A stretch of 64,000 nucleotides of DNA from Heterotrichella gracilis (taxonomy: Eukaryota > Sar > Xanthophyceae > Tribonematales > Xanthonemataceae): contig JAULBX010015533.1 of the NCBI GenBank assembly GCA_032358255.1, positions 186,001 to 250,000 on the forward strand, in the 5' to 3' direction. Positions 22,401-33,000 of the stretch are shown one piece after another. Under the pieces are notes generated by a model that saw only the letters and a list, made by a program, of their open reading frames with translations, was not told the origin of the DNA and did not search any database. A program made the position numbers and the translations under genes. The first letter of the stretch is position 1, and each line of letters begins with the position of its first letter.

Positions 22401-25400
22401 CAATGTCCAGATGATATATCAGAGAAATCGACATAGAATTCTGAACCATACGACTACGAGATCGGCATGGAATTTAGAGCCGTGGATCAATCATTGAAAC
22501 ACATGGAATCACACAGGACCATACCCACCACCCACCGCCCACCCGCAGGCCAGCAGCTCCGAGGCCGCACGTGCTGAGGAGTGCGCCAACAAGCTTGACA
22601 CCCTGATGGAGCTCACACTGGAGCACCTGGAGCGGCGGTGTATGGGGGGAGGGGAGGCGCACGTGTGGGGGGCAATGGTGGGGGCGTTCGAGGGCAGCAT
22701 GCTGGGCACGCACAGGTGGGTGGGGTTGGGGAGGTTGGCCAGTTCAGCCCTAAACCCTGAAGCCTAAGCACTCGTGGGATCTCTCATCTCTTTCCCTGCG
22801 ACCTGTGTATGTAATACATCCCGCCTCTCTCCACCCATACTGATCCAAATTCACCCAGTTCCTACTCTTGACACACACCCTAAACGCAGATCTAAGTGCC
22901 TGCTGTTCTACTTGTGCATGCAAAATTGTTCCCTCCCCCCCTTCCACACACAAATGCCCCTTCCCCTCCCCTCTTCCAAGAGCCAAACTCACCCCTCCCC
23001 TTCCACTGTCCACCCCTTGCAGGTCCAAATTCACCCAGTTCCTGCTGTTCTATCTGTGCATGCGGGACCCCTCAAGATGTTCTCGCGCCTTCCTGGACCG
23101 CCTGTTTGCGATTCTTACAAACCCCTCGGCACCACCCGTGCACCGGAGCGCTGCTGTTGCCTACGTGGCGTCCTTCCTGGCCAGGGCGAGCTACGTGCCT
23201 GAACCGCTTGTGGCTGAGGCGCTGCACAAGCTTGGCGGGTGGAGCCTGAAGTGGGTGGGGGTGTGGGATGGCGGATGGGTGGGGGTGTGGGGGTGATACC
23301 CTAGGCAAGGGTTGCAGAGCTGCTCAAAGCTTGAGGGGATTGCGCCGCGATGGGGTCCCAGGCCTGGGAAGGGTTGGACAACAAGACCTTGCTTGTCGCA
23401 CGCATATACGCAGACCGCATTGCCTTTTGACGCATGCACTCTCATCCTCCCACACCCTCACATTTCCCCCTCTGCGTTCTTCAGGTATTGCCAATCGCAC
23501 GACACCCACGCCGCCGCCCGCAAGGCCGGCCCCATGTCCCACCTTGGCCCCTCAGCGCACCACCTGCTGGTACACACAGCATCAGCAGCAGCGGCAACCA
23601 GGCGCCACCAGGTCAGTGGCAATGACATTAATGACATGCATTTGGATGTAATAAGATATATTCATGGCGAATATGTGGATAATAAAAAAATCCATGCTGG
23701 CAGAGGTATGCTGCCAACGACATGTGCCAGACTAGCACTGAAGCATGCATCTCTCCAGTCTGTTGCGTATCTGATAGTCCCCTCGAAGCATTTTTCCTGT
23801 TTAGGGTTTAGGGTTTAGGGTTTTGTTCCTTGGCAACTGGTGTTCTTCTTGGCTGTCCAAGCCCTGCTGTACGCGCTGTGCTACCAGATGCAAACCCTAG
23901 ACCCTAAACCATTCTTCACCAGGTTTTCTTCTCAGCTGTGCAAGCCCTGCTGTACGCGCTGTGCTACCAGATGCAAACACTGCTGGCGGGGGATCCCGCG
24001 GGTGGCGGGGATCAGGGGGGAGAGGGGACGCGGGAGGAGAGGGCGAGTCGGAAGCGCGCCGAGGCTGAGGGGGCTGTGCGGAAGCTGGTGGCTGAGGTGC
24101 TGCCTAGGGTTTTGCAGCACGAGCTGAGACCCTTGGACGCCTGCCTGCCCACCGTGGTGGAGGAGTTTGCAAGGTAAGGGAGAGGGGAGGAGTTTAGACG
24201 TGGGTTAAAAGGGTGGGTAAACTAAAAGTCAAACAGTTTTTTTCTTCTAATTGTAAGTACATCTGTGATCCACGTGCATTAGGTCATACGAGCGCCTCTC
24301 CACGCCATGTGTGTGCAAGTAATGTATATTGTATATTGCTAATTTCTCAGCAATGGGATGTGGCAAATACCCTCGCTTGGCACCTGCTGAACGCCACCTC
24401 CCGCCACCCCCACCCACAGGCAAGCGCAGCAGCAGGGCCTCCTGGACCCCTCCCTCCAAGCCTTCATCACCGCCCCGCCCCCCCCCGCCACCAAGCCCTC
24501 CCCCCTCGACATGTTCTTCCCCTTCGACCCCTACCTCCTCTCCCGCTCTGCCCGCTTCCTCAACCTCCCAGAGAGCTTTGTGCAGTGGCGCCAGGGGCGG
24601 CCCGCAGGGGGGGTGACGTGGGACGTGAGCGACAGTGACGGGGAGGTTCTGGAGCATGCCGAGTTCATTGATGGGGCCTCGGAGGAGGAAGTGGAAGAGG
24701 AGGAGGAGGAAGAAGGTGGGAGGGGACGGGCGTGGTCCCTGGGGGGTTTCATTTGTGTCGGGGGACGGGCGCCATTTTTGAGGATTATCCCTTTGAGGCA
24801 ATGTGCACGATCCGCTGCACCCACCCACACCCCTACTGCCGCCCCCACCTTCACACCACCGCGCTGCGCCGCACCCATCCACCCCACCCCTGCACCCCCT
24901 TTCCTCTCCTCTCCTCCCCTCCTGGATTGTTAATAATACCCTTGGCGCAGTGCCCGCTCACACACCCCTTGTCCATCTTGCAGGCAGCAACAGCTCTCTA
25001 ATTTTCCTAAGATGTAACTTTCGTTTTAATTCAAATGGATTTGTTGATATATGTTCTGTTATTCTATGCAGGCAGCAGCAGCGACAGCGAGTGGGGCTCG
25101 GAGCGCATGGACGTCGGCTCACTGGACGCGCCCACCCACCACATGCACATGCAGTCCAAATCATCCAGCTTCGGTTTCCGACCCTTGGGCCACCCCTCAG
25201 GCCGCGCACATGACCCTCAAGCAGCCGAGGGCTCCTCCTCCTATGGTGGCAGCAGTTTACCCTACGGGGTTTCGTACCAGGGCAGCGACCTAGGGTTTGG
25301 GACCAGCCCCTTTGGGGTTTCACCCACCGAGGGCGGCCTAGCGGCCATGTCTTGCACGCCGGATGTGGTGCATGACGGGGCGGCGGTGATGCATGCGGTG

Positions 25401-25499
25401 ATGGGGGCGCGGGTGGCGGTGGCGGCGGCGCACCCGCTGCCCCCCACGGGCGCGGGGCGCAGCCATGGCGGTGGGGGTACCAAGGCGCGCGTATACTGA
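19406..25499 (+). CDS. RRN3: RRN3 / TIF-IA, RNA polymerase I transcription initiation factor
   Basis: Supported exons: 19406-19533, 19950-20115, 20406-20606, 21053-21344, 22549-22715, 23023-23250, 23485-23611, 23923-24173, 24420-24715, 25072-25499, about 760 residues. Family features in order: ALLNTRLW, then AVRPALLEFLSHF, the acidic loop ending VDIFELE, SKFTQFLLFYLCMRD, VAYVASFLARASYVPEPLV, HQVFFSAVQALLYALCYQM, and PLDMFFPFDPYLLSRS. RRN3 bridges RNA polymerase I to the rDNA core promoter factors in the nucleolus and is a target of growth signalling. The acidic serine-rich C-terminus and poly-Glu loop are typical. The link between 21344 (phase 1) and 22549 is unresolved: a short exon at 22032-22067 is possible but its phase does not fit, so at least one small exon is missing from my model. 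Six exon edges in this gene have extra copies in introns. Confidence 0.88.
20077..20175 (+). repeat. Copied donor-side edge of RRN3 exon 2
   Basis: The last 36 bases of exon 2 (GCGCTGCTCAACACGCGGC and TGTGGGGGTGGCCA) recur about 58 bp downstream inside the intron with a handful of changes and again run into a GTG-rich context. Confidence 0.85.
20343..20430 (+). repeat. Copied acceptor-side edge of RRN3 exon 3
   Basis: The acceptor and first bases of exon 3 (CAGGCTGTGCG, CCTGCCCTCCTG) occur at 20345-20369 and again, as the true exon, at 20403-20430. The upstream copy diverges after 26 bases and is followed by a pyrimidine-rich segment that serves the true acceptor. Confidence 0.85.
20942..21105 (+). 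repeat. Copied acceptor-side edge of RRN3 exon 4
   Basis: Bases 20942-21004 and 21043-21105 are near-identical, including the acceptor TCTGCTGCAGAT and the codons for LSLMPIA-SKLVPLL. Both are preceded by AACCCTACAA. The upstream copy is cut off after 63 bases; the downstream one opens the full exon. Confidence 0.92.
21237..21545 (+). repeat. Copied 3' part of RRN3 exon 4, still open
   Basis: The end of exon 4, from the AIDVDIEW codons through poly-Glu to VDIFELE and its donor (21237-21345), is repeated at about 21449-21545. The copy stays open in the same frame (VIDVDMESNKLSGVVHQGEE, then VDIFELE) and several differences are at third codon positions. It keeps a donor but I could not place an acceptor of fitting phase, so it is annotated as a repeat. 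Confidence 0.85.
22843..23064 (+). repeat. Interrupted copy of the 5' edge of an RRN3 exon
   Basis: The start of the 23023-23250 exon (TCCAAATTCACCCAGTTCCT and CTGTTCTATCTGTGCATGC) is present upstream at 22843-22921. That copy is split by about 35 bases that include ACACCCTAAACGCAG. Confidence 0.85.
23800..23824. repeat. Interstitial telomere-like tract
   Basis: Three and a half perfect TTTAGGG units, in the RRN3 intron just upstream of a duplicated exon edge. Confidence 0.95.
23837..23979 (+). repeat. Copied 5' edge of an RRN3 exon
   Basis: The start of the 23923-24173 exon is repeated immediately upstream at 23837-23899, with GCCCTGCTGTACGCGCTGTG and CTACCAGATGCAAAC identical. The copies are separated by CCTAGACCCTAAACC. 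The upstream copy has lost a usable AG before its VFF codons. Confidence 0.92.
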
Positions 25500-26689
25500 T
25501 GTGGGTGGAATGTGCACATGCGGTGTCGGACGAGGCAGCGTGGAATGCGTGGGGTTGCGCAAGCTGTGGGGTGCCTGGACGCTCTTTTCTGACAAGGGGT
25601 ATCTTGCAGCCTTCTGATTGGCAGTTTTTTCTTTGTGAACTTGTTTTGACGGCATCATTGATCTACCTGTACAATGCGACAAAATGGCAGTAGTCCCCAG
25701 TAGGATACCACACCAGTTGCCCAACGGGCTGTGTCTCTTGACAAGCGCATAGCAGTGATCACGGCGCATGGTTGCTGTTCCAAGACAAAACTGGATGTGT
25801 GGGGTATCTGCCCTTGCCAGTCATCTACTGGGTGTAAAACCCCGCAAGAGTTTGGCAGCAGCCTCTGATGCAGTTAGTGGATTGCAATGTAGGACTTGTG
25901 GCCCCACTCGTTCTACATTCACGTGTGGCATAGCCACCCAACTGCTAGCTAGGCTGGACAGGGGTGACCCTTCTGGGTCATGTGGGTCCTTGTAGGGTAA
26001 GTTCCGTCCACGTGTAGGAGTCTTCCTTGCAACGGCAGCAGCGGAACCCAACCGTTACCTTCGTTTCTTAGTGACATATCCCTTTTTACACAACCCTGCA
26101 GGCAGACACGGACGGAACGGGCTGGTGTGCTGATGCACGTGCTGGTATGCTGGTGCACCCCCGGGGCCCTACACTACCTGGGCGGCGCGTTGTCACTCGT
26201 CAACACACCCAACGCGAAGGTAAGCTTTGTAGGTCAGTCACTGGATCCTTTGGCGGCTAACCTCAGCAACTGTCGGCTGCTACGTACCGTAGCCTGCAAT
26301 ACCACCGTAAGTGCGTGATAGATACCTTTATAACCTCTGCAAAGGTTTTTAACCTCTTGAAGAGTTACGTAACCTCGACGCCCCGGCCATCCCATCCAAG
26401 GCCTCAGCCTTCTGTGTTTACACTCAGTGCCCAGGGCACGCCGAAGCGTTTCTCTCAGCCCAGTGGCTGCCTGTGTAGCTGCCTCTGTGGCTGCGTGAGT
26501 GGGTGCGGCATGCCATGGACCAGGAATGGTCCCTGTCGTCACCTAGAACTAGTCCTAGGGTGAAGTGCTGTTAGGTGAAGTGTGCACAGTGGGGAGGTGA
26601 GGAAGTCCACGGCATGGCTGCACCGCAGGGTCAGCTGGGGGTGGCGAGGGTGCCCTAAACCCTAAACCCCACACCTCGCTAGCCTGGAA
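25500..26689. other. RRN3 3' region and intergenic DNA
   Basis: A TGTAA motif at 25833-25837, about 330 bases after the RRN3 stop, is a plausible poly(A) signal. The rest shows no coding potential I trust. A CCCTAAACCCTAAACCCC tract near 26653-26670 marks the approach to the repeat cluster. Confidence 0.45.
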
Positions 26690-27005
26690 CCATATGGCGA
26701 ACTCAGTGATACGTGCAAACCGCCAATTGGACCAAACTGCTGCATGGGTCCCTGGCGCACCAAGGCTGCACCACACCGTGTCTCAAGTCCTGCTGCCTGT
26801 ACCCTTGTGCAGGGTTTGCAAGGCTGCAAGGGACTTCTGCCCTGCCGGTGCGCGTCATGTAGTTGTTTGTAGTTGTTGACTACCGCCCGCTGCCTCAGCA
26901 GCTGGGTGTTGCTGGGTGGTGCCCGGGTGGTCATCCGCTGCATGATGCACACCGGCTGCATGACTAGAAGCAAGGGGGCAGCGCAATCATGCCATGGGGT
27001 AGCCA

Positions 27006-27025
27006 TGGTGACCCATGGGTCACCA
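27006..27025. repeat. Perfect 20-bp palindrome
   Basis: TGGTGACCCATGGGTCACCA reads the same on both strands. It lies within a patch of CCATGG and GCCATGC phrases in the first copy of the repeat cluster. Confidence 0.95.
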
Positions 27026-27539
27026 GGGCCATGCCATGGCCATGCCATACAAGCACCGGAGGTGAGAATGGTGTCATTGGGAATGAAATAATAATTACAG
27101 CTACCGTTGTATCATCCTGTGGGCTCATACCTATCTTTCATTAGTTTGGTAGACTGATTGCTGATCTGGCTTTGTTGCCGTTATGCATGTAATTAGTTAG
27201 TTTGGTCAGTTACGGGTGGATGTATGTATGGGTCAGGTGAAGGGTGATATCATGGACAACTAATCTTATAGCCAATCATGGGCCAAGCAATCCAGATGCT
27301 CATGGGCCATGGCCATGCCAACCACTGGGGTTAATCTTTGAAGAGGCGACTGCTGCATGTCTCAAAGCGGCAAAGAAGAAACAAGAACCAATTATTTGAA
27401 CTTTAGTCAATTATACTTGGAGACGAGGACCGTGGTTATAATTTTGAAAACAAGGAAATTAAACAAAATAAGTATTAATAGTAAGCACGCCACGTCAATT
27501 AAATCAAGTTGTTCCTTTTCTATTTCCAAGAAGTGAATA

Positions 27540-27990
27540 TAGGGCTACTGGCTGCTGCGGTGCTGTTAGGTTGCATTGATAAGGGCGATATGCATGATGA
27601 TCAAAGTGCACACCAATGAATCCCTGCACTTACATCTCTCGCTGCCATGCAGCTGCTGGAACCACACCCCGAGGACTGCCGCGGAGCCCATCCCTTGGTG
27701 CCGCAGCCGATGCGCGTCATGTAATTGTTGACGACGCGTGCGCGCTGCCGGGCTGGCAGCTATGCTGCGCAGGCAGTGCCCCCGCGGTCGGCAATTGCAT
27801 GCCGTGCATCGCCTTCGGGGCCAGTTGGAGGGTGAGAGGGGCCACCAAGACTGGAAGGGCAACTATGTATGGCGCAGCACCAATCTATTCCTTGCAAAGG
27901 TATATTTATACCTTATAAGGTGGCAACTCTTGGAGGTGGGTGCATGCCATTGGATTACATTGACAGGGGTCAGATCCTCTATCCTCGTAT
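27540..27990. repeat. Repeat-cluster copy, well conserved
   Basis: It holds the whole pattern from GTGCACACCAATGAATC through the core at 27711 to GGTGGGTGCATGCCATTGG and a GTCAGATCC tail. Confidence 0.8.
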
Positions 27991-28144
27991 GAAATATCAC
28001 TTGTAAGATGTGGATAATGCCATACTGGGATTTGGCAAGCATTGAGATCCTTTTTTTTTGGCATGTTTGTAAGCATTGCAGCACCATTCATTCATTAAAA
28101 AACATACTTATTCTTTACTTAATACCTTTTTATGTATATACGCA

Positions 28145-28600
28145 GTTGCCACACCTTGTTGTAGGGTGCACAGCACTAAATCCCCGCCCTCACATCTCGC
28201 GATGCCGTGCAGCTGCTGGTTTCACCTATTTCACCCCCCGGGGACTGCTGCAAGGCCCATTCCTTGGTGCTGCAGCCGATGCGCGTCATGTAATTGTTGA
28301 CGGCGCGTGCGCGCTGCGGGGCTTGCAAGCGGTATGCTGCGCAGGCAGTGCCCCCGCGGTCGGCAATTGCATGCCGTGCATTGGCTGCTGAACCTTGGCC
28401 AAGGGGGAGAGTAGAGAGTGGGGCAGCGACATGAAGCCTGGAGGGGCAGCCATGCATGCAGCCTTATGGAGAACCACCATTTCCTGTTCTTTGAAAGGAT
28501 CATGTGAAGGAATGTAAACCGCCAACTCTCGGAGTTGGGTGCAAGCCGGAGAATAAATTTAGTTGCAACTCACAGAGGTGGGTCCCTGGGATGCGCGCTC
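28145..28600. repeat. Repeat-cluster copy, well conserved
   Basis: The core at 28276 is nearly identical to the copy at 27711, including the following CAGTGCCCCCGCGGTCGGC phrase. The tail diverges after 28460. Confidence 0.8.
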
Positions 28601-28914
28601 GGGAGGATGCACATAGAATGCATCAGGTCCTCATTTTGATGGCATAGTTGTAAGCATTGCAACACAAAAAAATCATTTATCTATCAGATTTTTTTTAACC
28701 TATTAATGATTCATATATGTATTACAACCTGAAATACAGTGCCACACCTGGTACAATTTCTGCATTTTGATGCTGCGCCGCAGTGGAGTGACTCCTTCAT
28801 TTGTTTCTGTCCATGACTTGAGCAGCCCTAGCACTGCATCATGTATTTCAATAATATATGATAAACGAATAAAACATAAAACAAAAAAAGAAAGTACATA
28901 CCCGTAATATAAGT

Positions 28915-29420
28915 ATTATGTGCATCACATCAAATTGTTTACATATTTTGTTTGCCTCTGGTTGCTGGGTGTATTGCAGCTATTTATAAGTGTACCACAG
29001 GGGACGCATGTGCCTCGTGATCAAGTAGATCGATCAGGGGTACACACCACTGAATCCCGCCACTCAAGTCTTGCGCATTCCGCGCAGCTGCTGGTACCAC
29101 CCTCAGGGGACACATCCTGCGAGGCACATCCCTTGGTGCCGCAGCCGATGCCCATCATGTAATTGTTGACGACGCGTGCGCGCTGCCGTGCTTGCAGCTG
29201 AGTGCTGTGTAGGCAGTGCCCCCGCGGTTGGCAATTGCATGCTGTGCATCGGTTGTGGGGCCTTGGCAAAGGGTGAGAGCACTGAGAGGGGCAGCGCCAG
29301 GAAGCCTGGAGCGGCAGCCATGCATGCAGCTTATGAAGGAGCACCAATCGTTTAGTCGCCATCTCGTGGAGGTGGGTGCATGCCATTGGCTTACAATGAA
29401 AGGGGTCACTCTGCGTAGAT
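28915..29420. repeat. Repeat-cluster copy, well conserved
   Basis: This copy shows the longest shared head, from ATGTGCATCACATCAAATTG through TTTGCCTCTGGTTGCTGGG, then the core at 29147 and the GGTGGGTGCATGCCATTGG tail. Confidence 0.8.
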
Positions 29421-29689
29421 ATTTATATATTCATTTATATTTATGTCGTGCATTAGCTGCAGGGCCACCGCTGAGATGAGTGCGCTCTAGCGCCAATTTT
29501 TTCTTCTTTTCTTTTTCTTTTCTTCAAGCCTGAACGCTGGCCTGCCATGGCGCACCCCCACCCACCTGCTTTTGCACACTCCCTGGGTTGTGCAGCCGAT
29601 GCACATCATGTAGTTGACCACCCACCCGCTGCCTGGGCATCTGGGTGGTGCTGGGTGGTGCCCGGGTGGCCATCAGCTGCATGACGCAC

Positions 29690-29735
29690 ATTGGCTGCAA
29701 ACCCTAAACCCTAAACCCTAAACCCATCGGCTGCA
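29690..29735. repeat. Telomere-repeat insertion between 10-bp direct repeats
   Basis: A 26-base run of AACCCTA units (29700-29725) sits between ATTGGCTGCA and ATCGGCTGCA. The related copy of the same repeat near 26950 has a single CACCGGCTGCATGACTAG at this point, with no tract and no second GGCTGCA, so the tract and the duplicated flank appear to have arrived together. Confidence 0.88.
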
Positions 29736-29864
29736 TGACTAGGGGCCAGGGGGGGGGCGCCACCAAGCCGTGAGGAACAGCCATGGTGACGCGTACACTG
29801 CCTTGGAGGTTCACTGAAGGCCAGAACGGTGCCATTGGTTTTAAAAGGAAGTAAATAATAATAA

Positions 29865-30350
29865 AATTATGCGCATCACATCAAGTTATTGGCATATTCT
29901 TTTGCTTCCAGTTGCTGCGCTGTTGCTAGGTGCATTGCCCAAGCGCTGCATATGCATCATGATCAAGGGTGCACACCACTGGATCTCTGCACACAAAATC
30001 ATGCGCTGCCGTGCAGCTGCTGGTGCCACTCCCCTGGGACTGCTGCTAATGCTGCGAGACCCATCCCTTAGTGCCGCAACCGATGCGCGTCATGTAATTG
30101 TTGACGACGCGTGTGCGTTGCCGGGCTTGCAGCTGAGTGCTGCACACGCAGTGCCCCCGCACTCGGCAATTGCATGCTGTGCATCGGTTGCGGGGCCTTG
30201 GCCAAGGGTGAGAGGAAACGTCACCATCAAGCCTGGAGGGGCAGGCAGGCTAAAGGCGCACCACCAATCAAATACTATGCAAAGTCATGGAAGTTGCAAA
30301 CCCCCGGAGGTTGGTCCATTCGATTATATTGAAAGGGGGGTCAGGCCAAC
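29865..30350. repeat. Repeat-cluster copy, well conserved
   Basis: The head (ATGCGCATCACATCAAGTTA), the core at 30081 and the CCAAGGGTGAGAGG phrase all match the 28915-29420 copy. The tail reads ATTATATTGAAAGGGGGGTC. Confidence 0.8.
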
Positions 30351-32080
30351 ATTATTTATTTATGGACAACCAATGCATGTGCCACTGTCATTTTCAATGG
30401 TGCAGACCCTGCTACAACCCATCTTGCTCAAAGGCACAGCATTGGATGCACCTTTGCATTGGGCATGCCAACATTAAGGACACCTTTTGATACCACCTAC
30501 TACCTAGACTGCTGCTTGGTGCAATGCACCCAATGAGCACCGTCGTTGTCTCCAGCATCAATCATGCATCCATTCATCAATTCATTCATTCTTTCACTCA
30601 CAAAATAATAAACCGGCATTACTGTATGTGTTTGTGCAAAGCCTTGAGATTGATTATAAATTCGTTTCTTTTGCCGCCGGTTGCTGCAGAATATAACGAG
30701 CCTGGGTGATGGCAGCTATATGCTGTGCAGCGGCGGCTGGGCCAAGGGCGTGGGGGCAGCGCCACCAAGCCTGGATTCCGCAAGGCCATTGGCAATGCAT
30801 GCATGGAGGTACGAAAGGCATTGTCCTAAGAATAACAGTTGTATTTTACCCACACTTGGTGTGTACAACAGGTGGTGGTTGTCATGAGGCGATACGTATG
30901 TATAGTGTGCACCTATGATAAGTACAAATGTTATCTGAGCCAGGTTGTGTTTGTACCCCTTCTGTCCATCCAGAATCACAACCCATGTTTGGAATCTTCT
31001 GTATAAAGCTAATAAAGTTTAAAAACCTGGGTGCAGAAGCTGGCAGACAATGTCAATATGTGCAGCGCACCCCTAGCCCCCGACTCAACATTTACCACTA
31101 ACTGCAGGGCTGGGCCATCCCCCCCCCCAGGCGCTGCCATGCCACCACCACCCGCCTGCACACGAGCGCCCGTGGGCTCGCTGCTGATGCGCGTCATATA
31201 GTTATTGATGACACGTGTGCGTTGCTGCTGCAACTGAGTGCTGCTAGGGTATCGCCTGCGTGGTCAGTAGCTACATGCCGTGCCCCCGGCTGCGGGGCCA
31301 AGGGCTTGCTTGGAGGGGCAGCGCCTCCAAGCCTGGACTGCACAGCCACTGTGGCAAGGCAGACTACGCACGTGAGGTGAGAACGGATATCTATGTCCTG
31401 GAAACATTAATCTTTTGTATGTTTACACTAGTACAATGGGGGGGTAAGATATTCCACCCCCTCCATCATGGGTCAAGGGTAATGAGATGTAATAGGTCCT
31501 ATGCTATGGGTACCCATGTATGGGATAGGTGCAATGGCAAGCATGGGAACACATGCATCCAGTGTCAGCATGCCTGTATGCTGGCAGACCCCGTCTGATT
31601 CCCAGGTAATCTACACAACTGCCCACCATCTGCAAGCCCATACATTGGAATATTGATCTTCAAATACGCATGCTAGAAAGGGGCATATCATTTGAGAGCA
31701 GCAACTAAGACACGGGGTGCAAAATGCATGTGATACATCTCAAATGCGTCCGCAGCCTTGCATCCACATTCAGCAATTGTGAATGCCCCTCTCAACTGTA
31801 CGATATTTGATAATCTGTTTTGGATGCAGGAGATTGCCCAGCGCCTACATTGTAGGCTACAATCACCGCAAGGACGCATTGCTGTTTACCAGCCTCCTGC
31901 CTATGCAGTACTGAGTGCTCACACCCTTGCAAAGGGTAATGCAGCCCATGCACGTCATATAGTTATTGACAACGCGGGCTTTGCCCTGGCAGCTGGACGA
32001 TGCTCAGGCGGTGACCCCGTGGTCAGTGGCTACATGGGACGTGCATTGGCTGTGTATGCAAGGGGGGCATTAGCGATTAA

Positions 32081-33000
32081 AGGACAAGGGCAACATAACT
32101 GAATGAAGTAGTCCGGTATCCATTGCCAGCAGGCTGCCAGTTTTCTGGAGTTTGATCAGACTGGCAAGTGAGATGACGATGTCTCAAGCTCAGATTGTAA
32201 CCACTGGCAGTACACGGGTGTTGCCAACTTGGAGGACCAACAATAATGGTTACAAAACGATGCAATATGACATACGTAGTACGGCACTGCCAGCAAAGTT
32301 TGGTATGCCATGGTGGTGATGGCACCGTGGCAGTCAGCCTGCTGCTGGAGACTGTCAGCACATAAAAAACCGCTGATCATGGAGTAGCACAGTGGGGAAG
32401 GGCACGCCCTTCACCAGGTCCTGCCAGGTGCACTGCGCATACATGGCTAGCTAGGCAGCGTGCAGCCTTTCCAGGGGCAGAACATGACGACTTAACCGCC
32501 TCTAGAGCCCAAGACCTGCCTCCACAACGCATCAGGCAAGTGATTACTGAATGGTCAATGAGGATAGAGTGACCCGGTGTGGCACAACCCGGTGTGGCAC
32601 AAACCAACCTGTCGAGCAGGGAAGCACATGCGGCAGCATGTGCCAAATCGGCAAGTTACAGTAAGCACGAGGTACAGGACACAGTTTGTTGTGTTTGCAG
32701 CCAAAAGGGTTGTATTGCGACGCAAGAAAGCTTTGTTGAGCAAGCTTACAGTCAGTTGAGCACAAAAACACATGCATGCATGTGAAAAATGCATGCATGC
32801 ATGTGAAGTTGTAGTCCCCCTGACACACTTGCAAGCACACAAAGGCCAACGTCAACACTGCTGCGCCAGTTGTTGGAAACATTTGTTGGTATACCAACCT
32901 GTCCTTGTCGCGGAGTAACTTACATAAGCCCCCACCACCTCTCACTTTGGGTTTCCCTTGTGGTAACTAGCAAGTCTCTGGTGGAGAGGTAGAGAGCAAA
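32081..33000. promoter_or_regulatory. Region upstream of the saccharopine dehydrogenase-like gene
   Basis: This 920-bp spacer holds no supported gene. It contains two short CATGCATGCATGTGAA direct repeats near 32770-32808 and should include the promoter of the gene starting at 33001. Confidence 0.4.

Larger units (their letters stand above)
26690..32080. repeat. Cluster of about nine copies of an unknown non-coding repeat
   Basis: A core phrase close to GCCGATGCGCGTCATGTAAT followed by TGTTGACGACGCGTGCGCGC recurs near 26847, 27711, 28276, 29147, 29598, 30081, 31185 and 31943. All copies have the same orientation, with spacings of roughly 450-1100 bp. Around it the better copies align for 400-500 bp: a GTGCACACCACTGAATC phrase, GTGCAGCTGCTGG, the core, GGCAATTGCATGC-GTGCATCGG, GGGGC-CTTGGCCAAGGGTGAG, a CCAAGCCTGGAGGGGCAG phrase and an AT-rich spacer containing ATGTGCATCACATCAA. 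Copies at 26690-27110 and 29560-29870 form a second subtype, and a partial copy lies near 30600-30810. No conserved reading frame, transposase, reverse transcriptase, target-site duplication or tRNA-like promoter was recognised. Confidence 0.85.

Noticed and set aside
23800-23824. True chromosome end or subtelomere
   Set aside because: The TTTAGGG tracts are short, scattered on both strands and lie within conserved housekeeping genes.
24247-24882. A 211-residue minus-strand frame
   Set aside because: Antisense of an RRN3 exon and its introns; Gly/Ser-rich because of the complementary acidic repeat.
26690-32080. Open frames in the repeat cluster, such as a shared minus-strand ARTRRQQLHD phrase
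   Set aside because: The shared residues only reflect the conserved core; frames are broken differently in each copy and substitutions show no coding pattern.
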